A stretch of DNA of 64,000 nucleotides from JALZUV01 sp964654855 (lineage in GTDB: Bacteria; Pseudomonadota; Alphaproteobacteria; Rickettsiales; JALZUV01), in the NCBI GenBank assembly GCA_964654855.1, contig CAZZJS010000004.1, positions 1-64,000 of the forward strand, given 5' to 3'. The translations under genes and the position numbers were made by a program. Shown here piece after piece: positions 9,462 to 18,411 of this stretch. How positions within the stretch are numbered: position 1 is the stretch's first letter; each line of letters opens with the position of its first letter. A model generated the notes under the pieces. The model saw nothing but the letters and a program-made list of their open reading frames with translations, was not told where the DNA came from and searched no databases.

Positions 9462-9659
9462 TTAGTAATGTGGTGGTGGGGTTTCTTCTTCTTGCGAACG
9501 GATATGTGTTCCGCTTTCTAGCGCTTCTTTGAAATCGCCCAACTGATCTTTCAACTGAAGGATCTCTTTTTGTTGAGCATAAAGCTCATCGCTCAAGCGA
9601 GATATCTCTAACGCTTGATGGGCTAACTCTTCTTGTAATGCGATAGTTGAATCGCTCAT
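9462..9659 (-). CDS. slyX: SlyX family protein
   Basis: 65 aa, almost entirely coiled coil (ALQEELAHQALEISRLSDEL), ending in the Pro-Pro-His-Tyr tail characteristic of SlyX. The molecular role of SlyX is not established. It lies 3 nt after the tkt stop on the same strand, so it is probably co-transcribed with transketolase. Confidence 0.85.
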   Translation of the reverse strand: MSDSTIALQEELAHQALEISRLSDELYAQQKEILQLKDQLGDFKEALESGTHIRSQEEETPPPHY

Positions 9660-9662
9660 GAA

Positions 9663-11660
9663 TTAAAGCTTTTTGCTTACTTGCTCGACCACATTTTCAG
9701 CCGTGATACCAAATTGCTTATACAATTCAGGCGCGGGAGCAGATGCGCCAAAGCCTTTCATGCCCACAAAAATGCCATCTTCGCCAAGCCATTTATCCCA
9801 GCCAAAACCAATTGCGGCTTCGATACCAACACGCAGGCCTTTGCCTAGCACTTGCTCGCGATAGCTTGCTGGCTGTTTTTCAAACAATTCCCAACAAGGA
9901 AGCGATACGACCTTCGCCGTGATGCCTTTATCCGCTAACTGTGCCTGTGCATTAAGCGCGATCTCAACTTCAGAACCGCTAGAGATAAGCGTCACTTGCG
10001 CATCATCATCGCCTTTGAGCACATAGCCACCCTTCGCACATAGATTTTCTTGCGTATATTCAGTGCGAACTGACGGTAAACCTTGGCGTGAAAGCGAGTG
10101 AATCGATGGTGTTTCCGCTGAAGCCAGTGAAAGCGCCCAACATTCTAACGTTTCCGTCGCATCCGCAGGGCGGAATACGTTTACATTTGGCATCGCACGT
10201 AGGCTTGGCAGATGCTCTACAGGCTGATGCGTTGGGCCATCTTCACCCAGGCCGATGGAATCATGCGTCATCACATAAATCACGCGTTGCTTCATAAGAC
10301 CTGCCAGACGGATTGATGGACGGCAATAGTCGGTAAAGACCATAAAGGTTCCGCCATAAGGCACAAAACCACCATGCAATGCAATGCCGTTCATGGTCGC
10401 GGCCATGCCATGCTCGCGGATACCCCAATAAAGGTAACGGCCAGAGTAATCATCTTTCGTTACAGGCTGCATCGCCGTTGTTTTAGTGAGGTTGGAACCG
10501 GTTAAATCAGCGGAACCACCCACCAATTCTGGCAAAGCAGGCACTAATGCCTCAAGCGCACGAGCCGAGCTTTTACGCGTTGCTTCTTTGGGTTGCTCTT
10601 CTGCTAATGCTTTTTTGTAAGCATCCGCTGCTTGCTGCCAACCATCGGTTAATTCAGGGCTGATACGTTGAGTGAATTCTGCTTCTTTCCCCGATCCTTC
10701 GAGGCGCTTACCCCAAGCGTGTGATTCCGTTTGACCACGCGAACCAGCGCTACGCCATTCATGCAAAATTCCTTCTGGAATCTCAAATGCCGGAGCCGTC
10801 CAACCAAGTTTCTCACGCGTTGCTGCGATTTCATCTTCACCCAGTGGCGCACCGTGAGTGGCAGAGGTACCTTCTTTATTAGGCGACCCGTAACCGATCG
10901 TCGTTTTACAGGCAATTAAGCTTGGTTTACCGGTCTTTTGTGCTTTTGCAATCGCTTCAGTAATGGCAATTGAATCATGGCCGTCAATTTCTTGTGTATC
11001 CCAACCACTCGCTTCAAAACGCATTAATTGATTGGTCGAATCTGATAGCGAAATTTCGCCATCAATCGAAATATTATTATCATCCCAAAGTAAAATGAGT
11101 TTGCCGAGACCTAAATGCCCTGCGAGCGAAATCGCTTCTTGGCTGATACCTTCCATCAGGCAACCATCACCAGCAATCGCATAGGTGAAATGTTCTACCA
11201 AATTGCCGCCAAATTCTGCATTAAGCATACGTTCTGCTAACGCCATCCCTACAGCATTACCCACACCTTGACCAAGTGGGCCTGTGGTCGTTTCAATACC
11301 GGCAGCTTCACCGAACTCTGGATGGCCTGCTGTTTTAGCGCCCCATTGACGGAAATTCTTAATTTGCTCTAGCGTAATTTCTTCATAGCCCGTCAGATAC
11401 ATCAATGCATATTGCAGCATCGAGCCATGACCGGCTGAAAGCACGAAGCGATCACGATCCGGCCAATGCGGTTGCTTCGGATCAAACTTTAGAAATTGCG
11501 TGAACAGAACCGTTGCTACATCGGCCATACCCATGGGCATACCCGGATGGCCAGAATTTGCCGCCTGCACCGCATCCATCGCTAATACACGTATAGCATC
11601 TGCCATTTTCTTAGGGGTTACAACATCAGGGAATTCGCAAACGATAGGTTGGGCGGTCAT
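9663..11660 (-). CDS. tkt: Transketolase
   Basis: 665 aa, a normal transketolase length. It catalyses thiamine-diphosphate-dependent two-carbon ketol transfer in the pentose phosphate pathway. Visible signatures: AANSGHPGMPMGMA near the N-terminus, the ThDP motif GDGCLMEG...DDNNISIDG, GPLGQGVGNAVG, and in the pyrimidine domain GIREHGMAATMNG and DSIGLGEDGPTHQPVEHL. The start at 11660 (MTAQP) is preferred because AAGGAG lies 6 nt upstream; an in-frame ATG at 11681 is weaker. It pairs functionally with the transaldolase-like gene at 32978. Confidence 0.97.
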   Translation of the reverse strand: MTAQPIVCEFPDVVTPKKMADAIRVLAMDAVQAANSGHPGMPMGMADVATVLFTQFLKFDPKQPHWPDRDRFVLSAGHGSMLQYALMYLTGYEEITLEQIKNFRQWGAKTAGHPEFGEAAGIETTTGPLGQGVGNAVGMALAERMLNAEFGGNLVEHFTYAIAGDGCLMEGISQEAISLAGHLGLGKLILLWDDNNISIDGEISLSDSTNQLMRFEASGWDTQEIDGHDSIAITEAIAKAQKTGKPSLIACKTTIGYGSPNKEGTSATHGAPLGEDEIAATREKLGWTAPAFEIPEGILHEWRSAGSRGQTESHAWGKRLEGSGKEAEFTQRISPELTDGWQQAADAYKKALAEEQPKEATRKSSARALEALVPALPELVGGSADLTGSNLTKTTAMQPVTKDDYSGRYLYWGIREHGMAATMNGIALHGGFVPYGGTFMVFTDYCRPSIRLAGLMKQRVIYVMTHDSIGLGEDGPTHQPVEHLPSLRAMPNVNVFRPADATETLECWALSLASAETPSIHSLSRQGLPSVRTEYTQENLCAKGGYVLKGDDDAQVTLISSGSEVEIALNAQAQLADKGITAKVVSLPCWELFEKQPASYREQVLGKGLRVGIEAAIGFGWDKWLGEDGIFVGMKGFGASAPAPELYKQFGITAENVVEQVSKKL

Positions 11661-11758
11661 TTCAGGCTCCTTAGGGTTCATGCCTGCAACCTAGCGCGGC
11701 TCCATTTTTTCGCAACCAAAACTTTACGATTTTTAATCTCCCTGCTAGGGTAGCTGTC

Positions 11759-12028
11759 ATGGAAGAGGAACCAACCATCCAACCTATGGGCAATGCGCGC
11801 GTTGATGCCGCAGCGACTCGTCTGAACGAAGCCTTTTTGCAAGTCACCCAAAAGATGGGACATTTGCAAAATCAGCTTAGTGAGCACCCGGAGGTCGATC
11901 TTCTGGAAACAGAAAATATGCGCCTGCATAAAGAGAATGCTGGCTTGAAAGAATTACTACAAGAAACCGATACACAGCTCGCGCAAATGGCGGAACAGCT
12001 AGCACAAATGATGGAGGATGTTACATGA
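11759..12028 (+). CDS. Small coiled-coil protein upstream of zapA
   Basis: 89 aa, predicted to be mostly coiled coil (heptad-like LLETENMRLHKENAGLKELLQETDTQL). Its stop overlaps the zapA start by 4 nt (ATGA), so the two are translationally coupled. Position and form match the small coiled-coil (DUF4164-like) protein often found before zapA in Alphaproteobacteria. A cell-division-ring role is inferred. A minus-strand reading frame over the same stretch is considered spurious. Confidence 0.75.
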   Translation: MEEEPTIQPMGNARVDAAATRLNEAFLQVTQKMGHLQNQLSEHPEVDLLETENMRLHKENAGLKELLQETDTQLAQMAEQLAQMMEDVT

Positions 12029-12345
12029 GCACCATCACGCTAAATATCCATGGCCGCCCGTATAATTTGCAATGTGATGATGGCGAAGAAGCTGAATTAC
12101 AAATGCTGGCGGAAGATTTATCCAACCGTTTAGCGCAGCTTGATGCAAGTTTTGGTGAGAGAGCTGACACGGTGAGCTCCGAAAATATGCGCTTAGTGAT
12201 TACTGCACTCATGCTGCAAGCCGAGTTACGCGAAGCCCGCCAATATGCCCGCCGCAAATCTAGCCAAGATAAAGAAGAAGTCGAAGAAGTCATCGCCGAT
12301 ACACTAGAACGCATCGCCGGAAAACTAGAAAATCTAGTCGCTTAA
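12025..12345 (+). CDS. zapA: Cell division protein ZapA
   Basis: 106 aa. The N-terminal domain (MSTITLNIHGRPYNLQCDDGEE) followed by LQMLAEDLSNRLAQLD and the long C-terminal coiled coil is the ZapA layout. ZapA bundles FtsZ filaments at the division site. The neighbours upstream (coiled-coil gene) and downstream (6S RNA, 5-formyl-THF cyclo-ligase) match the conserved proteobacterial zapA-ssrS-fau order, here interrupted by one convergent gene. Confidence 0.9.
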   Translation: MSTITLNIHGRPYNLQCDDGEEAELQMLAEDLSNRLAQLDASFGERADTVSSENMRLVITALMLQAELREARQYARRKSSQDKEEVEEVIADTLERIAGKLENLVA

Positions 12346-13184
12346 TTTAAATTTGGGAGATCGTGTTCCGATAGGTATAAATCAGCGCGGTGCAATTGCA
12401 TGGTTTGCTTTTGCTCTAGCTCTACTAACGCATCATATTTCAACACAAGCGATACATCCAGCTCAAGCTGTTCGATAATTTCATCGCTACTAATGCCATT
12501 AAAGCTATTAATATTGCGTTCTTTCTCGAAACGACGCATCTGGAAAAAATGGTTCATCTGGCTGTTAGCAACCGAACGAATCCCCTCTGCTAAAGAGGCG
12601 TAACAAAGCACATCGATATTATCTGAATTTTGTAATGTATCAGAATCTTGTAACAGCTTGGCCGCAAAAGCATCCGCTGGCGAGATACCTAATTGAATCA
12701 TCGATAATTCTTCAATCACCTTATCTTGGCCATTGCGCTGCGCCATCAAAATGGTTTTCGATAGTAGTAAATTGTGGCGCTGGTCTTTCAACACGCTTTG
12801 GGAAAGCTGACTGAATTGATGTGATTTACGTTTCGCTTCATGCATGGATTCGTCGCAGGCTTCTTGTGTGCGCTGCTTCACCGTATCCATCATCGCTTTA
12901 TAAAGAGGCGTTTCAGTATTTTTGAATTCTTCACTTTCGGTGCAAATTGTCGAACGTAGTACGCCTGAAATTTGTTCATACCCTTCTGCTTTATGCATCT
13001 CAATCTCTTTGGCGAGATTCACGCTATCAAACATGTAGCGCACATACGCATTTAGAAAACGCGACGTTAGCTGCTGCTGCGCTTTGTGAAAGCGCGGGTT
13101 AAGTGTCGCAGATAAAAGCGCGCATTCGCACTTACCAGCTAAATTCTTATGTGGCGTTAAACGCTGTATGAATTCCTGAAACAT
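12342..13184 (-). CDS. Hypothetical protein, 280 aa, helical
   Basis: Not recognised. Predicted to be mainly alpha-helical, cytoplasmic, with no signal peptide or membrane segment. Four Cys are spread through it (for example CECALL near the N-terminus and DVLCYA). It is convergent with zapA and overlaps it by 4 nt, and it lies between zapA and 6S RNA, an otherwise conserved junction, so it looks like a lineage-specific insertion. No function can be proposed. Confidence 0.6.
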   Translation of the reverse strand: MFQEFIQRLTPHKNLAGKCECALLSATLNPRFHKAQQQLTSRFLNAYVRYMFDSVNLAKEIEMHKAEGYEQISGVLRSTICTESEEFKNTETPLYKAMMDTVKQRTQEACDESMHEAKRKSHQFSQLSQSVLKDQRHNLLLSKTILMAQRNGQDKVIEELSMIQLGISPADAFAAKLLQDSDTLQNSDNIDVLCYASLAEGIRSVANSQMNHFFQMRRFEKERNINSFNGISSDEIIEQLELDVSLVLKYDALVELEQKQTMQLHRADLYLSEHDLPNLN

Positions 13185-13300
13185 TATCTAAGTAGTCTAC
13201 CGGATGAATGTGAATATTTTATTAACAAAAATAAATTATTTCGTGTTTTTTTGTCTTATATCTGTAACGGTAAAAAAACTGTTTCATTCTAGCCTATCCC

Positions 13301-13329
13301 TTGAGTGATCAGGCATAACAGCCTATATA
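13301..13329 (+). promoter_or_regulatory. Probable promoter of 6S RNA
   Basis: TTGAGT (13301-13306), a 17-nt spacer and TATATA (13324-13329) precede the 6S 5' end by about 8 nt. Spacing and position fit a sigma-70 promoter for ssrS and the downstream fau gene. Confidence 0.6.
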
Positions 13330-13337
13330 GTATATTA

Positions 13338-13504
13338 GAAAGAGGTTCTGCTCATCCGGTGAAGGCACTAGATCCCTTGGACCGATACATCGTATGTAAG
13401 GGAGCTTTCCCTGAATTTGGCCGTGGCCTTATTCACAAGGCGCCCACCTGGTTAACAGGGTCGCATGCGGATTAGAAAGCCCACGTTTGCGGTGGGCCTC
13501 TTTC
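13338..13504 (+). ncRNA. ssrS: 6S RNA
   Basis: About 167 nt between zapA and the 5-formyl-THF cyclo-ligase gene, the conserved site of ssrS. GAAAGAGG (13338-13345) pairs perfectly with CCTCTTTC (13497-13504) as the closing stem. The internal segment GATCCCTTGGACCGATA resembles the conserved CCCyTGrrCCGATA part of 6S near the central bubble. GCCCAC/GTGGGC near the 3' end forms another stem. 6S RNA binds the sigma-70 holoenzyme and lowers transcription in stationary phase. Confidence 0.85.
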
Positions 13505-13514
13505 GCTTTGAGCT

Positions 13515-14048
13515 ATGGAAAAATCTATCTTACGAAAAACCATGTTAGAGCACCGCTTGCAACTTAGCTTAGCGGAACAAGAGACTTATACGGAAAAATG
13601 GACCGTTAAAGCCCTCGAATTTTTGAGTAGTCAAGCCTACCAAACCATCGCTGGCTATATGCCCATTCGTGGTGAACTTAATGTGCTCCCTTTATTAGAA
13701 AGCTTGCGTAAATCCAGCAAAACCATCTTGCTACCTCGCACGCCAGAAACACCTGCCGCACTGACCTTCCATGAGTACCACGAAGAACAATTAGAAAACG
13801 GAGTTTCTGATATTCAACAACCTACCGCCAATTGTACAATCCATACCCCTGATATTATCTTAGTGCCCCTCACCGCCTTTGATGAAAAGGGAAATCGTCT
13901 CGGCTATGGCGGCGGCTATTATGATCGAACTCTCGCCGAATTTAACGGCACCAGCATCGGCTGTGCCTATGATTTTCAACGGGTCGATTCATTGCCGGTA
14001 GAACCACACGATAAGCCGCTAGACAGCGTGATTGCGCTTAACCGCTAA
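13515..14048 (+). CDS. fau: 5-formyltetrahydrofolate cyclo-ligase
   Basis: 177 aa. It converts 5-formyl-THF to 5,10-methenyl-THF using ATP. The family signature LGYGGGYYDRTL lies at about residue 133, with DIILVPLTAFDEKGNRLGYG before it and the N-terminal Lys/Arg ATP-site region MEKSILRKTMLEHR. The ATG is only about 10 nt after the 6S RNA closing stem with no clear Shine-Dalgarno, so it is probably expressed by processing or read-through of the 6S transcript. Confidence 0.95.
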   Translation: MEKSILRKTMLEHRLQLSLAEQETYTEKWTVKALEFLSSQAYQTIAGYMPIRGELNVLPLLESLRKSSKTILLPRTPETPAALTFHEYHEEQLENGVSDIQQPTANCTIHTPDIILVPLTAFDEKGNRLGYGGGYYDRTLAEFNGTSIGCAYDFQRVDSLPVEPHDKPLDSVIALNR

Positions 14049-14065
14049 TCCCCTATACTCCCCTC

Positions 14066-14866
14066 ATGAAAATCCTTTTCTTTGGTGATGTAGTAGGCCG
14101 CACGGGGCGGCAAGCTTTGTGCGAGCAACTCCCGCAGATAAAACAAGATTACGCTGCTGATTTTGTCGTCGTGAATGGTGAGAACTCAGCCGGTGGCTTT
14201 GGTTGCACACCCGAAATTGCGGATGACTTTATGAAAGCTGGTGCTGATGCTGTGACCACGGGCGACCATGTGTGGGATCAAGATAAACTCACGTCAGCGC
14301 TTGATTCGCAACCTTATCTCATTCGCGCAGCTAACTTTCCGCAAGGCACACCAGGGCGTGGAATTCAGGAATTTAAAACTCCCAACGGCAAAAAGATTAT
14401 CGTGCTGCATTTAATGGGGCAAATCTTTATGAAGCTCGCGCTCGATAACCCCTTTTCGTGCGCAGATAAAATGCTCGAACCCTATAAACTCGGCGCTAAT
14501 TGCGATGCCATTATCGTCGATTTTCACGGCGAAGCGACGTCTGAAAAAGCGGCGATGGGGCAATATTTGGATGGCCGCGTATCACTCGTTGTCGGTTCGC
14601 ACACCCATATTCCCACCAATGACGCCCATATTATGGCAGGCGGCACCGCTTATCAGACCGATGCGGGGATGTGCGGTGACTATAACTCAGTAATCGGCTT
14701 TGAAAAAACCGAACCTCTTAAACAGTTTCTTTACAAACGCAAGGGTAGGATGCAACCTGCTAATGGTGAGGCAACCTTATGCGGTACGTTTGTAGAGACC
14801 GACGATGCAACAGGGCTTGCCACGCATATTGAGGCATTGAAAATAGGAGGCTGTCTTGTTCGGTAA
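14066..14866 (+). CDS. YmdB-type metallophosphoesterase (TIGR00282-like)
   Basis: 266 aa. The N-terminus MKILFFGDVVGRTGR supplies the first metal-binding Asp. NGENSAGGFG gives the Asn-Glu-Asn motif, TTGDHVWDQ the next His, and VVGSHTHIPTND the HTH metal site near residues 178-184. Bacillus YmdB is a 2',3'-cyclic-nucleotide phosphodiesterase affecting biofilm and motility genes; the role here is inferred from the family. It follows fau by 17 nt and its stop overlaps the next gene. Confidence 0.92.
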   Translation: MKILFFGDVVGRTGRQALCEQLPQIKQDYAADFVVVNGENSAGGFGCTPEIADDFMKAGADAVTTGDHVWDQDKLTSALDSQPYLIRAANFPQGTPGRGIQEFKTPNGKKIIVLHLMGQIFMKLALDNPFSCADKMLEPYKLGANCDAIIVDFHGEATSEKAAMGQYLDGRVSLVVGSHTHIPTNDAHIMAGGTAYQTDAGMCGDYNSVIGFEKTEPLKQFLYKRKGRMQPANGEATLCGTFVETDDATGLATHIEALKIGGCLVR

Positions 14867-15902
14867 AGATAAATCAGTAAAGGAAGAAGCGCCAGTTGAA
14901 GAAGCTCCGCAGCCGCCTACCGCAGAAGAACTTGCTATTTCCAATATTGCCGATGGCACGCCAGAAGCCTCCGAAGCGAAGGCACTCGTACTGACGGGCC
15001 AGCTCACGCAAGCGGAATATTTGCTAGAACAGCTACTAGAAAAGAACCCAGCTAATTGCGATGCATGGCATGCAATCGGCCATGCCCAGCGCCTACAGGG
15101 AAAGTTACCCGAAGCGATGGAATCTTACTCTCAGGCCATTGAAGTAGCCTATCGCTATCATTCGATTATCCATTTTGAGCATTCGGCCGCCTGCTTACAG
15201 CGCGCCTCATTGCTCTTTTCTATGGGCGAAGAAGAAAAAGCCAAAGCCGATATTGAACAAGCAATCTTTCAAGATCATAGCAATCAACCTGCCCTCACCT
15301 TGCAGCAAAATGGCTGGCAACGCGGCATGGAATTGCCTGAATATGAAAACAACTTGATGACTGCGGTTGCCTGCGAAACTGAGATTCGCCGGAAGCCTTG
15401 CAGCTTCGATGAACTTCTACCCTATCAGCAAGCGCATGATAAGGCGATTTACTATTGGCGTCATGGCCATAATGAACATGCAATTGGCCTTATGAGTGAA
15501 ATGCTCAAGCAGAATAAAGATTATCCAATGGCTTGGCACCACCGCGCCTTGATGTTCTTAGAGTTACAAGACCCTCGCCAAGCTCAAGCCGATTTAGAAA
15601 AAGCCATCGAGGCCGGTGAAAAATGGCATAAAAACTACCATCATGATGCCGCGCTTCATCATTTCCATCGCGGACAATTGCAGCAGCAAATGGGCGACCA
15701 TGATATGGCAACGATGGATTTCAACAAAGCCATCGATATTGATAAAACCCTTGCTCTCGCTCATATCGCCTTGGCTCATATCCATCATGGTAATGGGCAA
15801 TTCCCGGATGCGATTAATGATCTGAATAATGCTCTGGCCGTTGACCCTCGACCTGAATGGCAAGAGCTACTAACCCAATGGACACAAGCAATGGCGGGCT
15901 AG
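14856..15902 (+). CDS. Tetratricopeptide repeat protein
   Basis: 348 aa with several TPR units: residues about 50-85 (AEYLLEQLLEKNPANCDAWHAIGHAQRLQG), 86-140, 205-245, and the last two near 260-335 (HHFHRGQLQQQMGDHDMATMDFNKAIDID). No signal peptide. The start is TTG at 14856, placed 5 nt after AGGAGG (14845-14850) and overlapping the preceding stop by 11 nt, so it is coupled to the YmdB-like gene. Probably a cytoplasmic scaffold; the partner is unknown. Confidence 0.85.
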   Translation: MFGKDKSVKEEAPVEEAPQPPTAEELAISNIADGTPEASEAKALVLTGQLTQAEYLLEQLLEKNPANCDAWHAIGHAQRLQGKLPEAMESYSQAIEVAYRYHSIIHFEHSAACLQRASLLFSMGEEEKAKADIEQAIFQDHSNQPALTLQQNGWQRGMELPEYENNLMTAVACETEIRRKPCSFDELLPYQQAHDKAIYYWRHGHNEHAIGLMSEMLKQNKDYPMAWHHRALMFLELQDPRQAQADLEKAIEAGEKWHKNYHHDAALHHFHRGQLQQQMGDHDMATMDFNKAIDIDKTLALAHIALAHIHHGNGQFPDAINDLNNALAVDPRPEWQELLTQWTQAMAG

Positions 15903-16429
15903 TAACCTGCTCCTTTTACTGGTTCGTATTTTCTGTTTAAGTCAGCAAGCTGCGTCATTCTTTTATGGAATATTTTCATTTTATTCAAATTTTCGGACAG
16001 ATTTTCATCGCCTTTGAGCTCTTCAGGGCAAAGTTTTAGAAATTTTTCAAATGCTTTTAATGGCGTCTCAAACATTCTTCGAAAGTCCTCCTGCATCCCC
16101 GTACCTGAAACGTTATAATCTCTAGGAGGGTTTTGCTCATAATGCTTCGCGAACTCACTAAAGCTCCCCACGTGCTCGAGTAATACATGCAGCTCTTTAC
16201 GCCAATTTTCATCCATACTGTCATATTTTAATTTTTTAGCGGTGCTAAGCGTTGAATAGTCCCATTTACGATGCTCAAAATCCGTATTTTTCCTCGTTGC
16301 TATAGCCCGGAAATACGCCTTATGAGTCGATAATCTTTCTATTATTCTTTCTGCTTCTTTCGCACGCTCAATCAACGACAAATAACGTGCCTGCCTTATT
16401 GCTAAAGTTTTTTTCTCTTGCCAACTCAT
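15899..16429 (-). CDS. Hypothetical protein, 176 aa
   Basis: Not recognised. Highly charged, helical, with no signal peptide or membrane segment. It is convergent with the TPR gene, the stops overlapping by 4 nt. The ATG at 16429 directly follows a possible GTG start. No function can be proposed; it could be a lineage-specific regulator or effector. Confidence 0.5.
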   Translation of the reverse strand: MSWQEKKTLAIRQARYLSLIERAKEAERIIERLSTHKAYFRAIATRKNTDFEHRKWDYSTLSTAKKLKYDSMDENWRKELHVLLEHVGSFSEFAKHYEQNPPRDYNVSGTGMQEDFRRMFETPLKAFEKFLKLCPEELKGDENLSENLNKMKIFHKRMTQLADLNRKYEPVKGAGY

Positions 16430-16541
16430 CACAGCATCATACGGTATGAAGGTTAAGAAAAGCTTAGCTAGTTAGCAGTTGCCAGATAGTGTGAGCCGGT
16501 TATGATATTGGCAATCAGTAACCACTAGTCGGGATATACTC

Positions 16542-17288
16542 ATGGCAGGCCATTCGAAATTTGCAAATATTAAGCACCGTAAAGGCGCGCAGGACAAAAA
16601 ACGCGGCAAGATTTTCAATCGCTGTAGTAAAGAGATCATGATCGCCGCGCGCGACGGTGCTGACCCTAGCATGAACCCGCGTTTGCGTGGTGCAATCATT
16701 ACGGCCAAAAAGCTAAACATGCCTAATGAGCGTATTGATACAGCTATCAAAAAAGGCAGCGGCGAGCTTGAAGGCGGCCAATTAGAAGAAATTCGCTATG
16801 AAGGCTATGGCGCAGGCGGCGTTGCCATTATTGTCGAAACTGCTACCGATAATAAAAATCGTACCGCAGCGGAAGTGCGCTCTACCTTCACCAAAATGAA
16901 TGGTAATATGGGCGAAAGCGGCTCGGTTGGCTTCATGTTTGATCGCAAAGGTGTGATTAACTATCTAGCCGAAGCAGGCGATGCAGATACGATGTTTGAA
17001 ACCGCACTGGAAGCCGGCGCAGAGAATTGCGAATCCGATGAGGATGGGCATGAAATTATCTGCGCCTTGGAAGATTTCAGCACCGTGCGCGATGGTCTGG
17101 CAGAAAAATTCGGAGATGCAGAAGAATCAAGCCTGCGCTGGGTACCACAAACACTAACTCCATTGGATGCTACCGCTTCAGAATCTGCCATGAAATTGAT
17201 TGAAGCATTAGATGACCTAGATGACGTGCAAGAAGTTGCTACGAATGCCGATTTCGACGAATCTGCGCTAGAAGCTATGGCGATCTAG
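16542..17288 (+). CDS. yebC: YebC/PmpR-family protein
   Basis: 248 aa, the usual length. The N-terminus MAGHSKFANIKHRKGAQDKKRGKIF is the family signature, followed by NPRLRGAIITAKKLNMPNERIDTAIKKG and the acidic middle and C-terminal domains (EGYGAGGVAIIVETATDN). YebC proteins act as transcription regulators, and recent work links some of them to relief of ribosome stalling at prolines. A single plus-strand gene with its own upstream region. Confidence 0.97.
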   Translation: MAGHSKFANIKHRKGAQDKKRGKIFNRCSKEIMIAARDGADPSMNPRLRGAIITAKKLNMPNERIDTAIKKGSGELEGGQLEEIRYEGYGAGGVAIIVETATDNKNRTAAEVRSTFTKMNGNMGESGSVGFMFDRKGVINYLAEAGDADTMFETALEAGAENCESDEDGHEIICALEDFSTVRDGLAEKFGDAEESSLRWVPQTLTPLDATASESAMKLIEALDDLDDVQEVATNADFDESALEAMAI

Positions 17289-17379
17289 TCCTAACCTACT
17301 GTTATTTATAATTTTAACTCTATAATCGTCATAGAATTGTAACACTATCAGCATGCTATTTATGGTTTAATAGTCTTGC

Positions 17380-18408
17380 ATGCAGAATACGACTACAAAT
17401 CAGCGCAATAGTGCTTCTGAGACTGGGGGAAATCCACCGGTCGATTGGGCTGTCTCCGACAAACCTAAACCCAAGCGTACGCGCGGTTTATGGGTACTGG
17501 ATGTCTTCATTTACCCTTTCATGAACAATTTCGCCGTATTCGCCATTTCGGTCTATGCGACTTACATGACCAAGCATGGTGATAAGCATGGCGGAGAGGG
17601 TTTTATTGGAAGTTTCAACCGTTGGTTAAAAGGCCGCGGTGAAAAGATGATCAATCTCTTCAAAGGCTGGGGAATGAATAACGAGCAAGCAGAAACCTCA
17701 AAGATGGTCTTTTTCTCTTTCTTGGATGGCTCCCTACTCGCCCCTTTCATTAAACTCTTTGAAGACCGCCGAGAGTCAATTGCTCGCGGGCTGGATACAA
17801 TGTTTGGCACCGTGCCTGAAGATGAATCTGTTTATGCGGCAGAGCCTAAACAAACATGGAAAAGTGTATTGCTGGGTCGCGCAGCAACCGCAGCCATTGT
17901 CGTCCCCACTGCTGTCTTATTGGATAAGTGGAAGGTCAATGGAGACGTCAAAAATAAAAAGACAGGAGAATGGGAAAAAGGCAAAGTCTCTCTCAATGCC
18001 AAATTATTTGAAGTTCCGGGTGAAAAAACAGGAGAAAGAATTGAGAAGAAATACCCTGGTGTTAAAAAGAAATTCTCAAAAATTGATTTACCTTACTTTT
18101 TCAGAACAGGCGCTTTTGAAGCATTTTATACCTCGGTTTGTACAGCAGGGTTATATTTTTCTAGTCGTTTCATCGCCAAGCATGATGATAAAAAGCGAAT
18201 TAAAGAAGTCGCAACACAAAAGACTGAATTCAAGAAAGTACCTTCTTACACTAAAAAAACTGCCGCTAAGTCCATTGATGTGCCAACAGAAAGCATAGAG
18301 GTGACAGAAAAAGAAAAACATGCCGAAGAAAAGCCAAACGACAAAAAGAGCTATGTCAGCAAATTAAAGGCAGAAGAAACCAATCAAGCACCAACCCTCA
18401 ACACGTAG
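17380..18408 (+). CDS. Hypothetical membrane protein, 342 aa
   Basis: Not recognised. About four hydrophobic segments are visible: residues about 37-63 (WVLDVFIYPFMNNFAVFAISVY), 108-128, 165-186 (RAATAAIVVPTAVLLDKW) and 245-268 (FYTSVCTAGLYFSSRFIAKH). A basic, Lys/Glu-rich C-terminal tail (about 75 residues) is probably cytoplasmic. It is convergent with the large TPR gene. No catalytic motif is seen. Confidence 0.6.
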   Translation: MQNTTTNQRNSASETGGNPPVDWAVSDKPKPKRTRGLWVLDVFIYPFMNNFAVFAISVYATYMTKHGDKHGGEGFIGSFNRWLKGRGEKMINLFKGWGMNNEQAETSKMVFFSFLDGSLLAPFIKLFEDRRESIARGLDTMFGTVPEDESVYAAEPKQTWKSVLLGRAATAAIVVPTAVLLDKWKVNGDVKNKKTGEWEKGKVSLNAKLFEVPGEKTGERIEKKYPGVKKKFSKIDLPYFFRTGAFEAFYTSVCTAGLYFSSRFIAKHDDKKRIKEVATQKTEFKKVPSYTKKTAAKSIDVPTESIEVTEKEKHAEEKPNDKKSYVSKLKAEETNQAPTLNT

Positions 18409-18411
18409 GGT

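Noticed and set aside
11678..11929. Minus-strand reading frame opposite the coiled-coil gene upstream of zapA
   Set aside because: No ribosome-binding site, no family features, and the plus-strand frame is coupled to zapA.
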